A stretch of 64,000 nt of DNA, taken from positions 14,505,941 through 14,569,940 of the forward strand of contig JAJHZJ010000413.1 in the NCBI GenBank assembly GCA_023548195.1, given 5' to 3'. Of this stretch, positions 22,951-33,070 are shown one piece after another. This DNA comes from Bettongia penicillata ogilbyi. Lineage: Eukaryota > Chordata > Mammalia > Diprotodontia > Potoroidae. Numbering within the stretch: position 1 is the stretch's first letter; every line of letters starts with the position of its first letter. The translations under genes and the position numbers were made by a program. The notes under the pieces are model-generated. The model searched no databases. It was not told where the DNA came from and was given only the letters and a program-made list of their open reading frames with translations.

Positions 22951-23464
22951 AAATCATCAGAGTCACTCCCATGCCACAGGAAATCACTGGAGTACAAAGA
23001 TTAAACAATTATACTTGGTAAAACAAAATTAAAGCAAATACATTTATAAATAGTAAGTAATAGTCACAAAATAAATTCATATGTAGTTAGTATAGGAGTC
23101 ACACCAGTATGTTCAAAGTGCTAGGAGAGGGCAAGGAAAGGCGATGTGGAAGTCTCCTTCATGTATTTGACTCTGTCATGCCTAGTAGCATAGGAATTAG
23201 TTTCTACTGTTGGGGAGCTTTTAATCGTATTGTTGGGAATTGGCCCAAGAAGTATCCACGACACCATATTTGTGCTCTCTCTCTCTCTTCAGATATGTGT
23301 GTGTGTGTGTACACCTGGGGGAAGGGATGAACAGACCTATTGCTGCAAGTCACATTCTGGTTGCATGGATCTTGTCTACAGTGATGTACAATAATGTTGG
23401 GAGAGGGGGGTTTGCTCACGCTGACTCACTGAAGGAGAAGTGGATATAGAAGGAAAGGATTTAT
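22951..23464. other. No recognisable gene
   Basis: Unassigned sequence with a short (TG)n at 23296-23310. Confidence 0.4.
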
Positions 23465-24150
23465 GTGTCTAAAAAGATTTATGACTGCACTTTCTGTTGT
23501 AGAAACAATTAGAAATATGGTGGGTAACCATCAATTGTGCAATGGTTGAACAAATTGTGTTATATAAATGTAATGGAATAGTATCATGATATAAGAAATG
23601 ATGAATATGACAAATTAAGAGAAATCTGGAAAGACTTGTAGGAACTGGTGCAGAGCAAAATAAATAGAGCCAGGAAAGCAACTTGCACAATGACCACAAC
23701 AGTGTGAGGAAAATAACTTTAAAAGCTTATCAAATTGATTAATTCCGTGAGAAATCATGTCTTCAGGAGACTGGTGATGACATTTAGAATCCAAATCTTA
23801 GCCAAGAGGCGATGGATAAGAGCTGTAGAATGAGAGATATATTTTCAGATGTGGTCAATGTGTTGAATTATTTCGTTTTGAATTTTTTTGTTAGAATTGA
23901 GGGCTTCTACTTGAAGGGAAAGGAGTTTGGAAATGATGACTGGGATGCAAATAAAAGAAAGAAAAATACTGAGAAGAGATCAAAACGAGATCAGAAAGAG
24001 ATACATAAGGGCAATTCTGTTAAATCAAATATAAAACTTAAACTACATAAAGTTTCTTCTGTATATAAATCTTTTTTGTTCCTTATATACTAAAATGTTG
24101 ATGTTTGTTGATGATTGTTTGTAATAAAAAAGAAAATTTAAGAAAATACA
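23465..24150 (+). repeat. L1 3' terminal region, sense
   Basis: 'ggtgggtaaccatcaattgt' and 'ataaatgtaatggaatagta' lead into 'aagaaatgatgaatatgac'. This is the marsupial counterpart of the human L1 'catggaatactatgcagcca' region. It ends with an A-rich tail at 24125-24150 and is 5'-truncated. Confidence 0.75.
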
Positions 24151-24253
24151 TAGTACTATATTGTTATTCTTCCCCCCTTTCACCTTCAAAGCTGAGCCAA
24201 CATGTCCCTACTTGGGAGGGAGGTAGTCTTTCATGGTAGCTATTCAAAAAACG

Positions 24254-24298
24254 AGAGAGAGAGACAGAGAGAGAGACAGAGAGACAGACAGAGAGAGA

Positions 24299-24362
<64 letters not shown>

Positions 24363-24492
24363 CAGAGACAGAGAGACAGAGAGAGACAAAGAGACAGAGA
24401 CAGTGAGAGAGAGACAGAAAGACACACAGAGAGAGACACACACACAGACGGAGAGACAGAGACAGAGAGACACAGAGACAGACAGAGAAAAG
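24254..24492. repeat. (GA)n / GACA purine array
   Basis: About 240 bp of gaga and gaca units. All frames across it are low complexity. Confidence 0.95.
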
Positions 24493-25891
24493 AAGACAAA
24501 AGATACCATTAGTGCAACATACTACCTCCATACATGCTTGCCAGTTTTCTGCAGACTTATCAGGTACAATCTAGCTTCTATCTCCATCTAGTCTTGAAAT
24601 GCTTGCTGCCAACTAATGCCATGTAACTCACTTCCCCCATTTTATACAACTGGCCTACTTCATGGTTTCTCCTCCAGTTCTGACTTGATTTCTTGGCAAG
24701 GTTTCTTCTTCCTTCTTTGGACTCTCAGTTTATAGACACAAAGAGAGAATCTGAGATTTTCCAGTAAACAAGACAGGAAACCTGATTCTGGGGGACGTTT
24801 CATATACCTGTTCTATAAAAGAATCTAGTCAAAGCAAATAATATAATAAAACAAGAAAAGGAAAGCTTTCTTTTTGTCTGCAAACTCTCAATGGTGGAGG
24901 GTATTGAGTTCACAGGAATTAAAAAAGGACTGAGCAAGTAAATAATCTTCCTGACTTGAGAATGATTCACAAGTTATATTAATGACGTGAGTCATGATAC
25001 TGAGAACAGGCTTATTAATGTGTCTATTGATATCAAGCCAGAGATGGAAAGAGAGCGTATATTTGCAGCACCTGGGAAGACAGAAACATAAGTACAAGAT
25101 GAGGGGGTATTATGACAAAAGATTAGGGTCCACCCCCTCATTGCCAGTGAAGGAAATAGTAAAGGATGTGATAAGAGGAGAGAAGAATGAACACAGAGAA
25201 ATGGCTTCCATTTTTCCTGTGAAGTGGGAAGTGAGGTCTTTAGCAGAGTAAGTGGGTAGGGACAAATGGTGTGGGAAGATTGAAGGGGATAAAAAAATTT
25301 AGAAGAGCTGCTACAGTGAGTGGGACAGGGAACTGATTTAGGGAATAGTAGGATTGCCTTGTTGTAGTGAGGGTCCAGTTATGTTTAATGAACATAAATT
25401 TGTAGTAGACCCAGTCAACACTTTTATGATTTTTTCCAGTTCTGTTTGGCAGCTCATGAGTAGGAACACAGAAGACAGTCAATGGGAATTATCCAGGGCT
25501 GGGATTTGGCAAGAAGAAAGGGAACAAGGGATTCAGAAATATTGTAGGGTTGAACTAGTTCATTAAGAGGTCAAATTTTGGAAGGAAGGAAACTGAAGAC
25601 AGTAAGGATGATGACCTGGTAGAATACTGGTAAATTTCCATAAAGAAAGTTTACAAATATGAGAAGTTCTGAAGAGAGGGCTGGACTGGGGGAGGGGGGT
25701 ACCTCCCTACCATGGGGAGGAACCTGTCTAGAGTAGAGACAGGCTTTCCTCAAAAGCAATAGAGTCAGGAAACCAGAAGGTCTTTTTTTCTTTCTGAAAT
25801 ACTCAAACCCTTGTAGGAAAAGAGAGAGAGAAGAATCGAGAGATATGGGAGAAAAAAAGAGTCCAAAGGAGCAGGGATTACAGGAAGGAAG
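24493..25891. other. Unassigned, purine-rich toward the right
   Basis: No host gene seen. Positions 25240-25890 resemble the poorly conserved 5' region of antisense L2s (as at 16382-17170), but I cannot prove it. HAL1-3 is inserted at its right edge. Confidence 0.4.
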
Positions 25892-26951
25892 AGATTTCTT
25901 TTTTTTTTTAATACAAATTTATTTATTTAACTTTTTACATTGATTTTCAGAAAATTTTGGGTTCCAAATTTTCTCCCCTTTTATCCCCTCCCCCCATCCC
26001 AATACACCGAGCATTCTAATTTTCCCTACCACCAATCTGCCCTCTCTTCTATCATCCCTCCCTTCTCTTGTCCCCATCTTCTCTTTTGTCCTGTAGGGCC
26101 AGATGACTTTCTATTCCCCATTAACTGTATTCCTTATTTCCTAATAGCAAGAACAATACCAAACAGTTGTCCCTAAAACTTTGAGTTCCAAATTCTCCCC
26201 ATCTCTCCCTCCCCACCCATTCCCTTTGGGAAGGCAGGCAATTCAATATAGGCCATATCTGTGTAGTTTTGCTAATGACTTTGATAATAGTTGTGTTGTG
26301 TAAGACTAACTGTATTTCCCTCCATCCTATCCTGCCCCCCATTGATTCTATTCTGTCTTTTGATCCTGTCCCTCCCCAAGTGTTGACTTCAAATTGCTCC
26401 CTCCTCCCATTGCCCTCCCTTCAATCATTCCCCCCACCCTTGCTTATCTCCTTGTCCCCTACTTTCCTGTATTATAAGATAGGTTTTCATACCAAAATGA
26501 GTGTGCATTTTATTCCTTCCTTTAGTCGAATGTGATGAGGGTAAACTTCATGTTTTTTTCTCAGCTCTCCTCTTTTTCCCTCCACTAAAAAGTCTCCTGC
26601 TTGCCTCTTGAATGAGAAATAATTTACCCCATTCCATTTCATCCTCTCTCCTCCCCCTACCTTTCTCTCTCACCATTTACCTTAATTTCTTTTAAGATAT
26701 GGTCCCATCCTTTTCAATTCACTTTGTGCTTTCTGTCTCTGTATGTGCATGCATATGTGTATGTGTGTGCGTGCACACGTGTACATGTGTGTGTGCGTGT
26801 GTGTATGTGTGTGTGTGGTCCCACCAACTACCCAGATACTGAAAAGTTTTAAGAGTTACAAATATTGTCTTTCCATGTAGGAATATAAACGGTTCACCTT
26901 TGGTAAGTCCCTTATGACTTCCCTTTGCTGTTTGCTTTTTCATGCTTCTTC

Positions 26952-27038
26952 TCATTCTTGTGTTTGAAAGTCAAATTTTCTTGTCAGCTCTGGTCTTTTC
27001 ATCAAGAATGCTTGAGAGTCCTCTGTTTCATTGAAAGA
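26952..27038 (-). pseudogene. Residual C-terminal tail of HAL1-3 ORF1
   Basis: In frame after the TGA, translation continues with SFNETEDSQAFLMKRPELTR and ends at a TGA at 26952. The equivalent segment exists in HAL1-2 near 14505-14590. It is read as the lost end of ORF1. Confidence 0.7.
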
Positions 27039-28052
27039 TCATATTTTTCCCTGAAGTGTTATACTCAGTTTTGCTGGATAGGTGATTCTTGGTTTGAGTC
27101 CTAGTTCCTTTGACTTCTGGAATATCCTATTCCATGCCCTTCCATCCCTTAATATAGAAGCTGCTAGATCTTGTGTTATCCTGATTGTATTTCCACAATA
27201 CTGGAATTGTTTCTTTCTAGCTGCTTGAAATATTTTCTCCTTGACCTGGGAATTCTGGAATTTGGCCACAATGTTCCTAGGAGTTTCTCTTTTTGAATCT
27301 CTTTCAGGTGGTGATTGATGGATTCTTTCAATACTTATTTTGCCCTCTGGTTCTAGAATATCAGGGCAGTTTTCCTCAATAATTTCATGGAAGATGATGT
27401 CTAGGCCCTTTTTTTGATCATGGTTTTCAGGTAGTCCCATAATTTTTAAATTGTCCCTCCTGGATCTATTTTCCAGGTCAGTTGTTTTTCCAATGAGATA
27501 TTTCACATTATCTTCCATTTTTTCATTCTCTTGGTTTTGTTTGGTGATTTCTTGGTTTCTCAGAAAGTCATTAGCCTCCATCTGTTCCATTCTCATTTTG
27601 AGAGAACTATTTTCTTCAGTGAGCTTTTGAATCTCCTTTTCCATTTGGCTAATTCTGCTTTTGAAAGCATTCTTCTCCTCATTGGTTTTTTGAACCTCTT
27701 TTGTGAATTGAGTGAGCCTGTTTTTCAAGGTGTTATTTTCTTCAGCATTTTTCTGGGTCTCCTTTACCAAGGTATTGACCTGTTTTTCATGCTTTTCTTG
27801 CATCTCTCTCATTTCTCTTCCCAGTTTTTCTTCCACCTGTCTAACTTGATTTTTAAAATCCTTTTTGAGCTCTTCCATGGCCTGCACCCACCGGACATCC
27901 ATCTGGGATGTCTGGGATACAGAGGCCCCGACCTCCACGTCTTTCCCTAATGGTAAGCATTGTTCCTCATCATCAGAAACGAAAGGTGGGAACATATGTT
28001 CCCCAAGAAAGTAGCTTTCTGTGGTCTTATTTTTCTTCCCTTTTCTGGGCAT
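27039..28052 (-). CDS. HAL1-3 ORF1 protein, L1 ORF1p-like, 337 aa
   Basis: This is a retrotransposon gene, not a host gene. L1 ORF1p is a trimeric RNA-binding chaperone that coats its own transcript in cytoplasmic particles. Residues 1-10 are basic (MPRKGKKNKT) and 25-40 acidic. Residues 55-190 form a heptad coiled coil. The RRM begins at 193-209 (LENRSRRDNLKIMGLPE). The C-terminal domain begins at 257 (TPRNIVAKF), with YPAKLS at 325-330 as in mammalian L1. The stop at 27039-27041 is a TGA. In-frame L1-like sequence continues past it to a second stop at 26952-26954, 28 further codons, suggesting a late nonsense change that trimmed the C-terminus. The ATG at 28052 matches the start in the other copies. 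Expression is unknown. Confidence 0.82.
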   Translation of the reverse strand: MPRKGKKNKTTESYFLGEHMFPPFVSDDEEQCLPLGKDVEVGASVSQTSQMDVRWVQAMEELKKDFKNQVRQVEEKLGREMREMQEKHEKQVNTLVKETQKNAEENNTLKNRLTQFTKEVQKTNEEKNAFKSRISQMEKEIQKLTEENSSLKMRMEQMEANDFLRNQEITKQNQENEKMEDNVKYLIGKTTDLENRSRRDNLKIMGLPENHDQKKGLDIIFHEIIEENCPDILEPEGKISIERIHQSPPERDSKRETPRNIVAKFQNSQVKEKIFQAARKKQFQYCGNTIRITQDLAASILRDGRAWNRIFQKSKELGLKPRITYPAKLSITLQGKI

Positions 28053-28194
28053 TTTCCCAGCCAGTTACTTGACTTCTGAGATTCCTCTCCATCCCTGCCT
28101 AGATCTGCCCGGCTAGTGCTTGGGGTCTGAGATTCAAATGCTGCTCCCCAGCCTCAGGGCTATCCATGGCGGGAGCGGCTGCTATTCAATGTGA

Positions 28195-28720
28195 GCTTAA
28201 GTTCTGGTGCTCAGGTGGGGGCAGGGCTGCCTCCCAGGCTCAATTCCCTCAGGGGGTTTATGCAGAGACCTCCAGTAATGGAACGGAGTTCCCATCTGCT
28301 CCGGGAGTCCTGGGCTGCCGCTGCCTCTGTTGTTCCCTCCCGAGGGGGCCTGAGTTATGGAGACACCCCGCTCCCCTCTCAGACAGCCCAGAAGTCTCTC
28401 TCACTGATCTGTAGTGCCTGTGGGTGGAGGGACCTTCGCTGCCACTGGAGATTCCGTCCCTGAAGCCTGCTTGGATCTGTTCCTCTCGGGGCAGCATGGC
28501 CAGGGCAGCGCAGGGGCTCCTCTCTGCATCCGGTGTGCGATGGACCTTTGGGGTTGGTTTTTCAGGGATCTCTGGAAAGGAAATCTCCCCTCTGTTGCTG
28601 CATGGGTTCTACTGCTCCAGAATTTGTGGGGAGTTCTTTTTATAGGAAATTTATGGGCTGTGGGTTCTGGAGCTAGTATACGTGAGTCTTTCTACTCCGC
28701 CATCTTGGCTCCTCCGCGCA
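28195..28720 (-). promoter_or_regulatory. HAL1-3 5'UTR, GC-rich promoter region
   Basis: A single copy of the 70-bp-type unit is at about 28215-28275, followed by a GC-rich block and the YY1-like 'aagatggcgg' at 28697-28706 (minus). CpGs are fewer than in HAL1-1 and HAL1-2, suggesting greater age or more methylation decay. Confidence 0.55.
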
Positions 28721-28775
28721 AGATTTCTTCTATTTAATCCAGGAAAGGGATCAAGGAAGCTGAAAATTGAAAAAA

Positions 28776-28925
28776 GGCCATAGATTTAAAGTTGGAAGAG
28801 ATCTGAGATTTCCAAATTACGATTGAGGTGTAGGAAATGTTAGTGACTTGCTTCAGGTTATACAACTAGTAAATGTCAAAGGTGGGTTTTAAACTCAGGT
28901 CTTCTAACAAAGATCTTTTCAATGT
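28776..28925 (-). repeat. MIR SINE, antisense
   Basis: 'tagatttaaagttggaagag' is the inverted MIR tail, and 'ggttatacaactagtaaatg' the inverted core. Confidence 0.65.
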
Positions 28926-29804
28926 ACCTCATTAGAAAAAAAAGACATTGCTGATCTTATAACAGTTTAAGCTGGAGGTGGTGATGGTAGAAGGCAGATT
29001 TATGGAGATTATGGAGAGAGTAGAGAGTGAGATATAAGAAATGATTGTGGACTGCTTAAATGAAGAATCTGGGTATGAAAGTTTTCAATTGGGGTGACCA
29101 GGATCAAGCCAATGTTGCTTTGGGATATGAATGACTTAAGCAAGTAGCAAAATAAAGCCAGAAAGACTGAGAAAAAGATGATTCAAAAAGGCTGGAATGA
29201 AGTTCTTTTGAAGGTGGGAAAGAATGGGATACAGCATGCAGAGGAAAAGGTTAACTGTAGAGAGTTAGGCAGTGATCATTTCCCTTAGATTTTAGAGGAA
29301 GAAGACCCCATAAACAGATGTACCTTCTGGCCTTGGGATCCCAGAGAAAGAGACTCAAAAGGGCACCCCAACCCTTCTCTCCACCTCTGGGTAGGCTGTT
29401 TTCTTTGGACAAAGGAAAAGCCAGACAAAGCCTCCTTCGTCCCTGTTCTTTTCATCTATGATGATGTTGGACACAGGAGTTACTTCTTCACTCAATGAAA
29501 AATCAGAGGAACAAATTTTAGAATTTGGATGTGAAACAATCTCTGCAAGTTTAATGTTCTCTTGGGAGAATAGAAATGCCTCTTCCCAGTACAGCTTGAG
29601 AAACAAGGCAAGATACTAGCCCTAATTCTGAACTCACTAAGGTCTGTGGATTGCCTACTCCTCAATTATACACTTGATGAAGAATCTGGAAACTAGGGGA
29701 TGGTCAAAATGGACCCAAAGCTTAGCATTCTTTGAATGAATTCATACCAGGCTTTCTTTTTCCTTCCAACACTGGGAGGAATCATGCAAACCCAGGACCA
29801 GAGG
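28926..29804. other. No recognisable gene
   Basis: An 83-codon minus-strand frame at 29355-29606 has no similarity I recognise and no splice or promoter context. Treated as chance. Confidence 0.4.
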
Positions 29805-30080
29805 AATGAATTCTGATCCTAGATCTGCCATGAACACATTCTTTCCCTTTGGGCAGTCACACATTCCATTTTATGCCTCAGTGTCCCTGCTTGTAAAGTG
29901 GAAATATCCATTCTAACCTTCCTTACTGGGATTTAGGTAGGCCACTTGGTGCAATTTTTTTTGTTCATGTATTTGTATGTTTGTATATATCTATATCTAC
30001 ATTTATACCTATAGCTATATATACTCATCTGTATCTATAGTCATATCAATATTTATATCTATTTCTATCTAAATGCCTTA
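29805..30080 (+). repeat. MIR scrap and (TATC)-rich tract
   Basis: Positions 29805-29940 are MIR-like ('tttatgcctcagtgtccctg'). Positions 29975-30075 are degenerate tatatctatatc repeats. Confidence 0.5.
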
Positions 30081-30510
30081 AAAGATAATAGAGCTAAGTA
30101 CGAGGTTATTAGAAGGGAATAGGCAAATTTTCATGAGTAATATTCTATAACAGACCCTATCTTAACATTTACACAATTGCCTGAAAGGTGTAGGGAATGC
30201 AGGCCTACTACATGCTTACTATTATTATTGTTTAAAGAACATTTGATTTGATAGAGAAAAATTCCATCTTCAAGGATCTATTCCAACAAGAATAAATATG
30301 CAAGAAATCTTGCAAGGTTTAACAAGAAAATTAATTTTGTTCAAAGTCCCTCTGATTATTAATATCAAGGGAGCATAAAACAAGGAGATGTACCAGGCAA
30401 AGATGTTTTCCATTGTCATGGTGGCAATCCAGTACTGCTTCCAGATGTAAGTAGGAGCAACCATATAGACTAGGCATGGTGAGGTGGTTGAGATACTCCT
30501 ATTTATGAAT
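30081..30510. other. No recognisable feature
   Basis: Unassigned AT-rich sequence. Confidence 0.4.
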
Positions 30511-30512
30511 TA

Positions 30513-30869
30513 TATTTATCCCTTCCACATGACAGGAGGTAGGGGTGTAGCACCCCCATAAGCTGTAAATCCACATAAAAATTTTTGACCTTCCTTTTGT
30601 ACCAGAGCAGCCTGAATTTTTTTCTTCTTTTTTTACTGGGTAATAGTACCTTATTGTAAAACTGGGTTAAGTATTTGATCATAGACTATATTATACAATG
30701 CCATACATATGTATTAAGAATTTCTGAGTTTCTAAACTTTTTTGGTGTCATCTGCTGGCCTTCAAGTGTCATCTGTGGCTTCCACAAAAATTCTCATTTA
30801 AATTCTTATGCTGACCCACAATATATCAAAATTGCAATGGGGAAAATCATGATGTGGAGGGGATAACTG
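30513..30869. mobile_element. Pogo/Tigger-like MITE, 357 bp
   Basis: The left end 'tatttatcccttccacat' (30513-30530) is an imperfect inverted match (15 of 18) of the right end, whose reverse complement is 'cagttatcccctccacat' (30852-30869). TA dinucleotides flank both ends (30511-30512 and 30870-30871), the target duplication of Tc1/mariner-type elements. There is no transposase frame inside. The 'cagttatccc'-type terminus is pogo/Tigger-like. The subfamily is not recognised. Confidence 0.7.
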
Positions 30870-31188
30870 TAATATGCTGATTACATCCAATAAGACTTAG
30901 AATGTTTCACAGTCTCCTAAATGAGATTAATAATGACTCAAAAGAGTCTAGTTTAGCTATTCTGATAAGAGAAACCAAGTAGATTAAGAAATTTTTTTCT
31001 ATGTTATGCAGTTGAATGGACAACATCTAGAGTTCATCCACGAGTACATACAACTGGGACAGATACTGCAAATGGACAATGGACTTGGCCCAAAATTAGA
31101 CAAGAGGTGGAGAATAGAATAGATTGTCTTTGAGAAATCATGAAGAGTTTTTAATAATCCCAAGTCTCTCCCCAGAAACAAAGGTCTA

Positions 31189-31190
<2 letters not shown>

Positions 31191-31219
<29 letters not shown>
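31191..31219. repeat. Poly(T) run of 29
   Basis: A pure homopolymer. It could be the inverted poly(A) tail of a minus-strand retroposon lying to its right, but I could not find flanking duplications or a source gene. Confidence 0.9.
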
Positions 31220-31221
<2 letters not shown>

Positions 31222-31639
31222 CAACAATATCCTTCTAAAGCTATTGTATGACTGAGTCAGGAAATATTCCTTTCTCTGAAGATCTGAAATTAAGGATTAC
31301 CCAAAGGAAAATGGAGATGCAAATGAAGCATTTGAGTATACTGTTCCATTTCACATATAGGGCCTTCAGAGAAGTGTGTTTCTGTGGGAAAATGATTCGT
31401 TGTATAGATTTAGCAAGACACAACATTCCATTTGTATCCTAAAAATGTCAAAGACAAAGATGGCTCCCAATGCATTGGGTGTACTGATGGGGCAACACGG
31501 AGTGCTATGGGTAAGTTACACAAGCATGAAGGAACTGTAATGTGAATCTTAGAAAGAATACCCACATCCATGAAATTATAGATCCATTTGAGTATTCAAG
31601 TAATGAGCTATAAATTTTTCCAAATGCATGTGTTCTTAG

Positions 31640-31933
31640 GCCAGGCAAAGTGTCATGCACTTAAAATTCTATTTGCCAGAAGTCTGAGGTTAATGAATCT
31701 CTCGAGCTCGGAAGGTCTGCGTTACAAAGGACTATGCTGATTAGGTGTGCTTACTAAATTTGGCATTAATGTGGTAAGTCCCAGAGGTGGGTGGGGATGA
31801 AGAAAGGGACCGTGTTGCCTAAGAAGGGTCAGAAAACAGAGCAGGTCAAAGTTCCTCTTCCTATTAGCAGTGGGATCAAGCCTGTTAGTAGCCTGTGCAC
31901 TTCCAATTGAGCAAGATAAGGAAACTCGGTCTT
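31640..31933 (+). pseudogene. RN7SL (pseudogene): 7SL (SRP) RNA retropseudogene
   Basis: Collinear over almost all of the 7SL RNA of the signal recognition particle. The Alu-domain 5' end ('gccaggcaaagtgtcatgca') is followed by 'agtctgaggttaatgaatct'. The central 'gctgattaggtgtgcttact' and 'aaatttggcattaatgtggt' match the 'gatcgggtgtccgcactaag' and 'ttcggcatcaatatggtg' region. Then come 'gagcaggtcaaagttcct', 'agcagtgggatcaagcctgt' and the 3' 'aactcggtctt'. A loss of about 14 bp falls in the 'gaaccggcccaggtcgg' helix, and many C-to-T changes are present. A nine-A tail follows, and a weak duplication ('atgcatgtg' / 'gtatatgtg') flanks it. The S domain rules out an Alu. Not functional. Confidence 0.88.
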
Positions 31934-32148
31934 AAAAAAAAAGTATATGTGATTGTAGCAATTCCTCCTGACTTGAAATTAAATTCTCTCTGTTCCTTCC
32001 TCTTCCCCCTCCTCCCTTTTTTTTCAGAAAGTTGTGTCTGTCCTATTGAGTAGGATTTAACTCATCAAATACTCTGCCAGTCACTTGCTCAAGAACTTGA
32101 GATTTGCCGGATGGAAATAAAATCCCCTCCTGGAGCAGTATTCATATA

Positions 32149-32946
32149 AAGACATACCTCAGGGATATTGTGGGTTCACTTCAAGACCACCACAATAAAG
32201 CAAATGTCACAATAAAATGAGTCACGAATTTTTGGTTTCCCAGTGCATATAAAAGTTGTGTTTATACAATGCTATAGTCAAAAAAAAACCAATGTGCATA
32301 CCTTAATTGAAAAGTACTTTATTGCTAAAAAATGCTAGCCATCATCTGGGCCTTCAGAAGTTGTAATCTTTTTGTTGGTGGAGGGTCTTACCTCGGTGTT
32401 GATGGCTGCTGGCTGATCAGGGCGGTGATTGCTGAAGTGTGAAGTGGTTGTGGCGATTTCTTCAAATAAAGCAACAATGAAGTTTGCCACATCTGTTGAC
32501 TATTTCTTTTACTTGAACACTTAGATGCAATTGTAAAGTTATTAACTGGCCTAATTTCAATACTGTTGTATCTCAGGGAATAGGGAGGCTGGAGGAGGGG
32601 AGAGAGATGGGCTAGTGGCCAGTTGGTTCAGAATACACTCAACATTTATTGATTATGTCTGCCATCTTATATGTGTGGTTCATGATACCCCCAAATAATT
32701 ATAATAGTAACATCAAAGATCACTGTTCACAGATCATTCTAACATATAATAAGAATAATTTAACAATTTGAAATATTGTGAGAATTACCAAAAGGTGACA
32801 CAGAGATACAATGTGAGCACATGCTGCCGGAAAAATAGCACCAGTAGACTTGCCCAACTCAGGGTCTCCACAAACCTTCAATCTCTCAAAAATGCAATAT
32901 CTGAGAAGCACAATAAAGTGAAGTGCAATAAAACAAGGTATGCCTA
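32149..32946. mobile_element. Tigger1-like DNA transposon, internally deleted
   Basis: The left end 'aagacatacctcagggatat' and the right end 'caaggtatgccta' are inverted repeats. TA lies on both sides (32147-32148 and 32947-32948). Internal landmarks are those of Tigger1: 'aataaagcaaatgtcacaat', 'tttggtttcccagtgcatat', 'atcatctgggccttcagaag' and 'ttactggcctaatttcaata'. Full Tigger1 is about 2.4 kb. Here 798 bp remain and most of the pogo-type transposase gene is missing, so it moved as a non-autonomous copy or decayed by deletion. Confidence 0.87.
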
Positions 32947-32949
32947 TAC

Positions 32950-33070
32950 AATCTACATGACCTTGAGGAAATCATTTCCTCTCCTGAGTCACAATTTCTT
33001 CAACTACAAAATAAGGGAGTTAGACTAGATGATCTCTAGCCCTCCAACTCTAATGGTTCATGAGTTTCTG
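32950..33070 (+). repeat. Marsupial MIR 3' half
   Basis: 'tagactagatgatctctagc' and 'cctccaactctaatggttca' form the tail. It directly abuts the Tigger element, which probably inserted into it. Confidence 0.65.

Larger units (their letters stand above)
25901..28720 (-). mobile_element. HAL1-3: half-L1 retrotransposon, full length
   Basis: Minus-strand order: 5' end with 'agccaagatggcggagtag' (28697-28715), GC-rich 5'UTR with one tandem unit, ORF1 from 28052, 3'UTR with a (CA)n block (26743-26817), G-rich polypurine (25975-26000) and a poly(A) tail (poly(T) at 25901-25910 on plus). The duplication 'agatttctt' lies at 25892-25900 and 28721-28729. There is no ORF2. Total length is 2.8 kb, close to HAL1-2. 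It has the best preserved ORF1 of the three. Confidence 0.87.

Noticed and set aside
22332..23008. Poly-Phe, poly-Ser and poly-Lys frames of up to 221 codons
   Set aside because: They arise entirely from the GAA/GGA array and its complement.
24164..24591. Ser/Leu/Cys-rich and Arg/Glu-rich frames
   Set aside because: They are translations of the GA/GACA array; the same holds for 11570-11852.
31241..31442. Processed pseudogene to the right of poly(T)
   Set aside because: The overlapping 61- and 64-codon frames on opposite strands match nothing I know, and no flanking duplication was found.
31640..31933. Alu-like sequence
   Set aside because: The S domain of 7SL is present and marsupials have no Alu, so it is a 7SL pseudogene.
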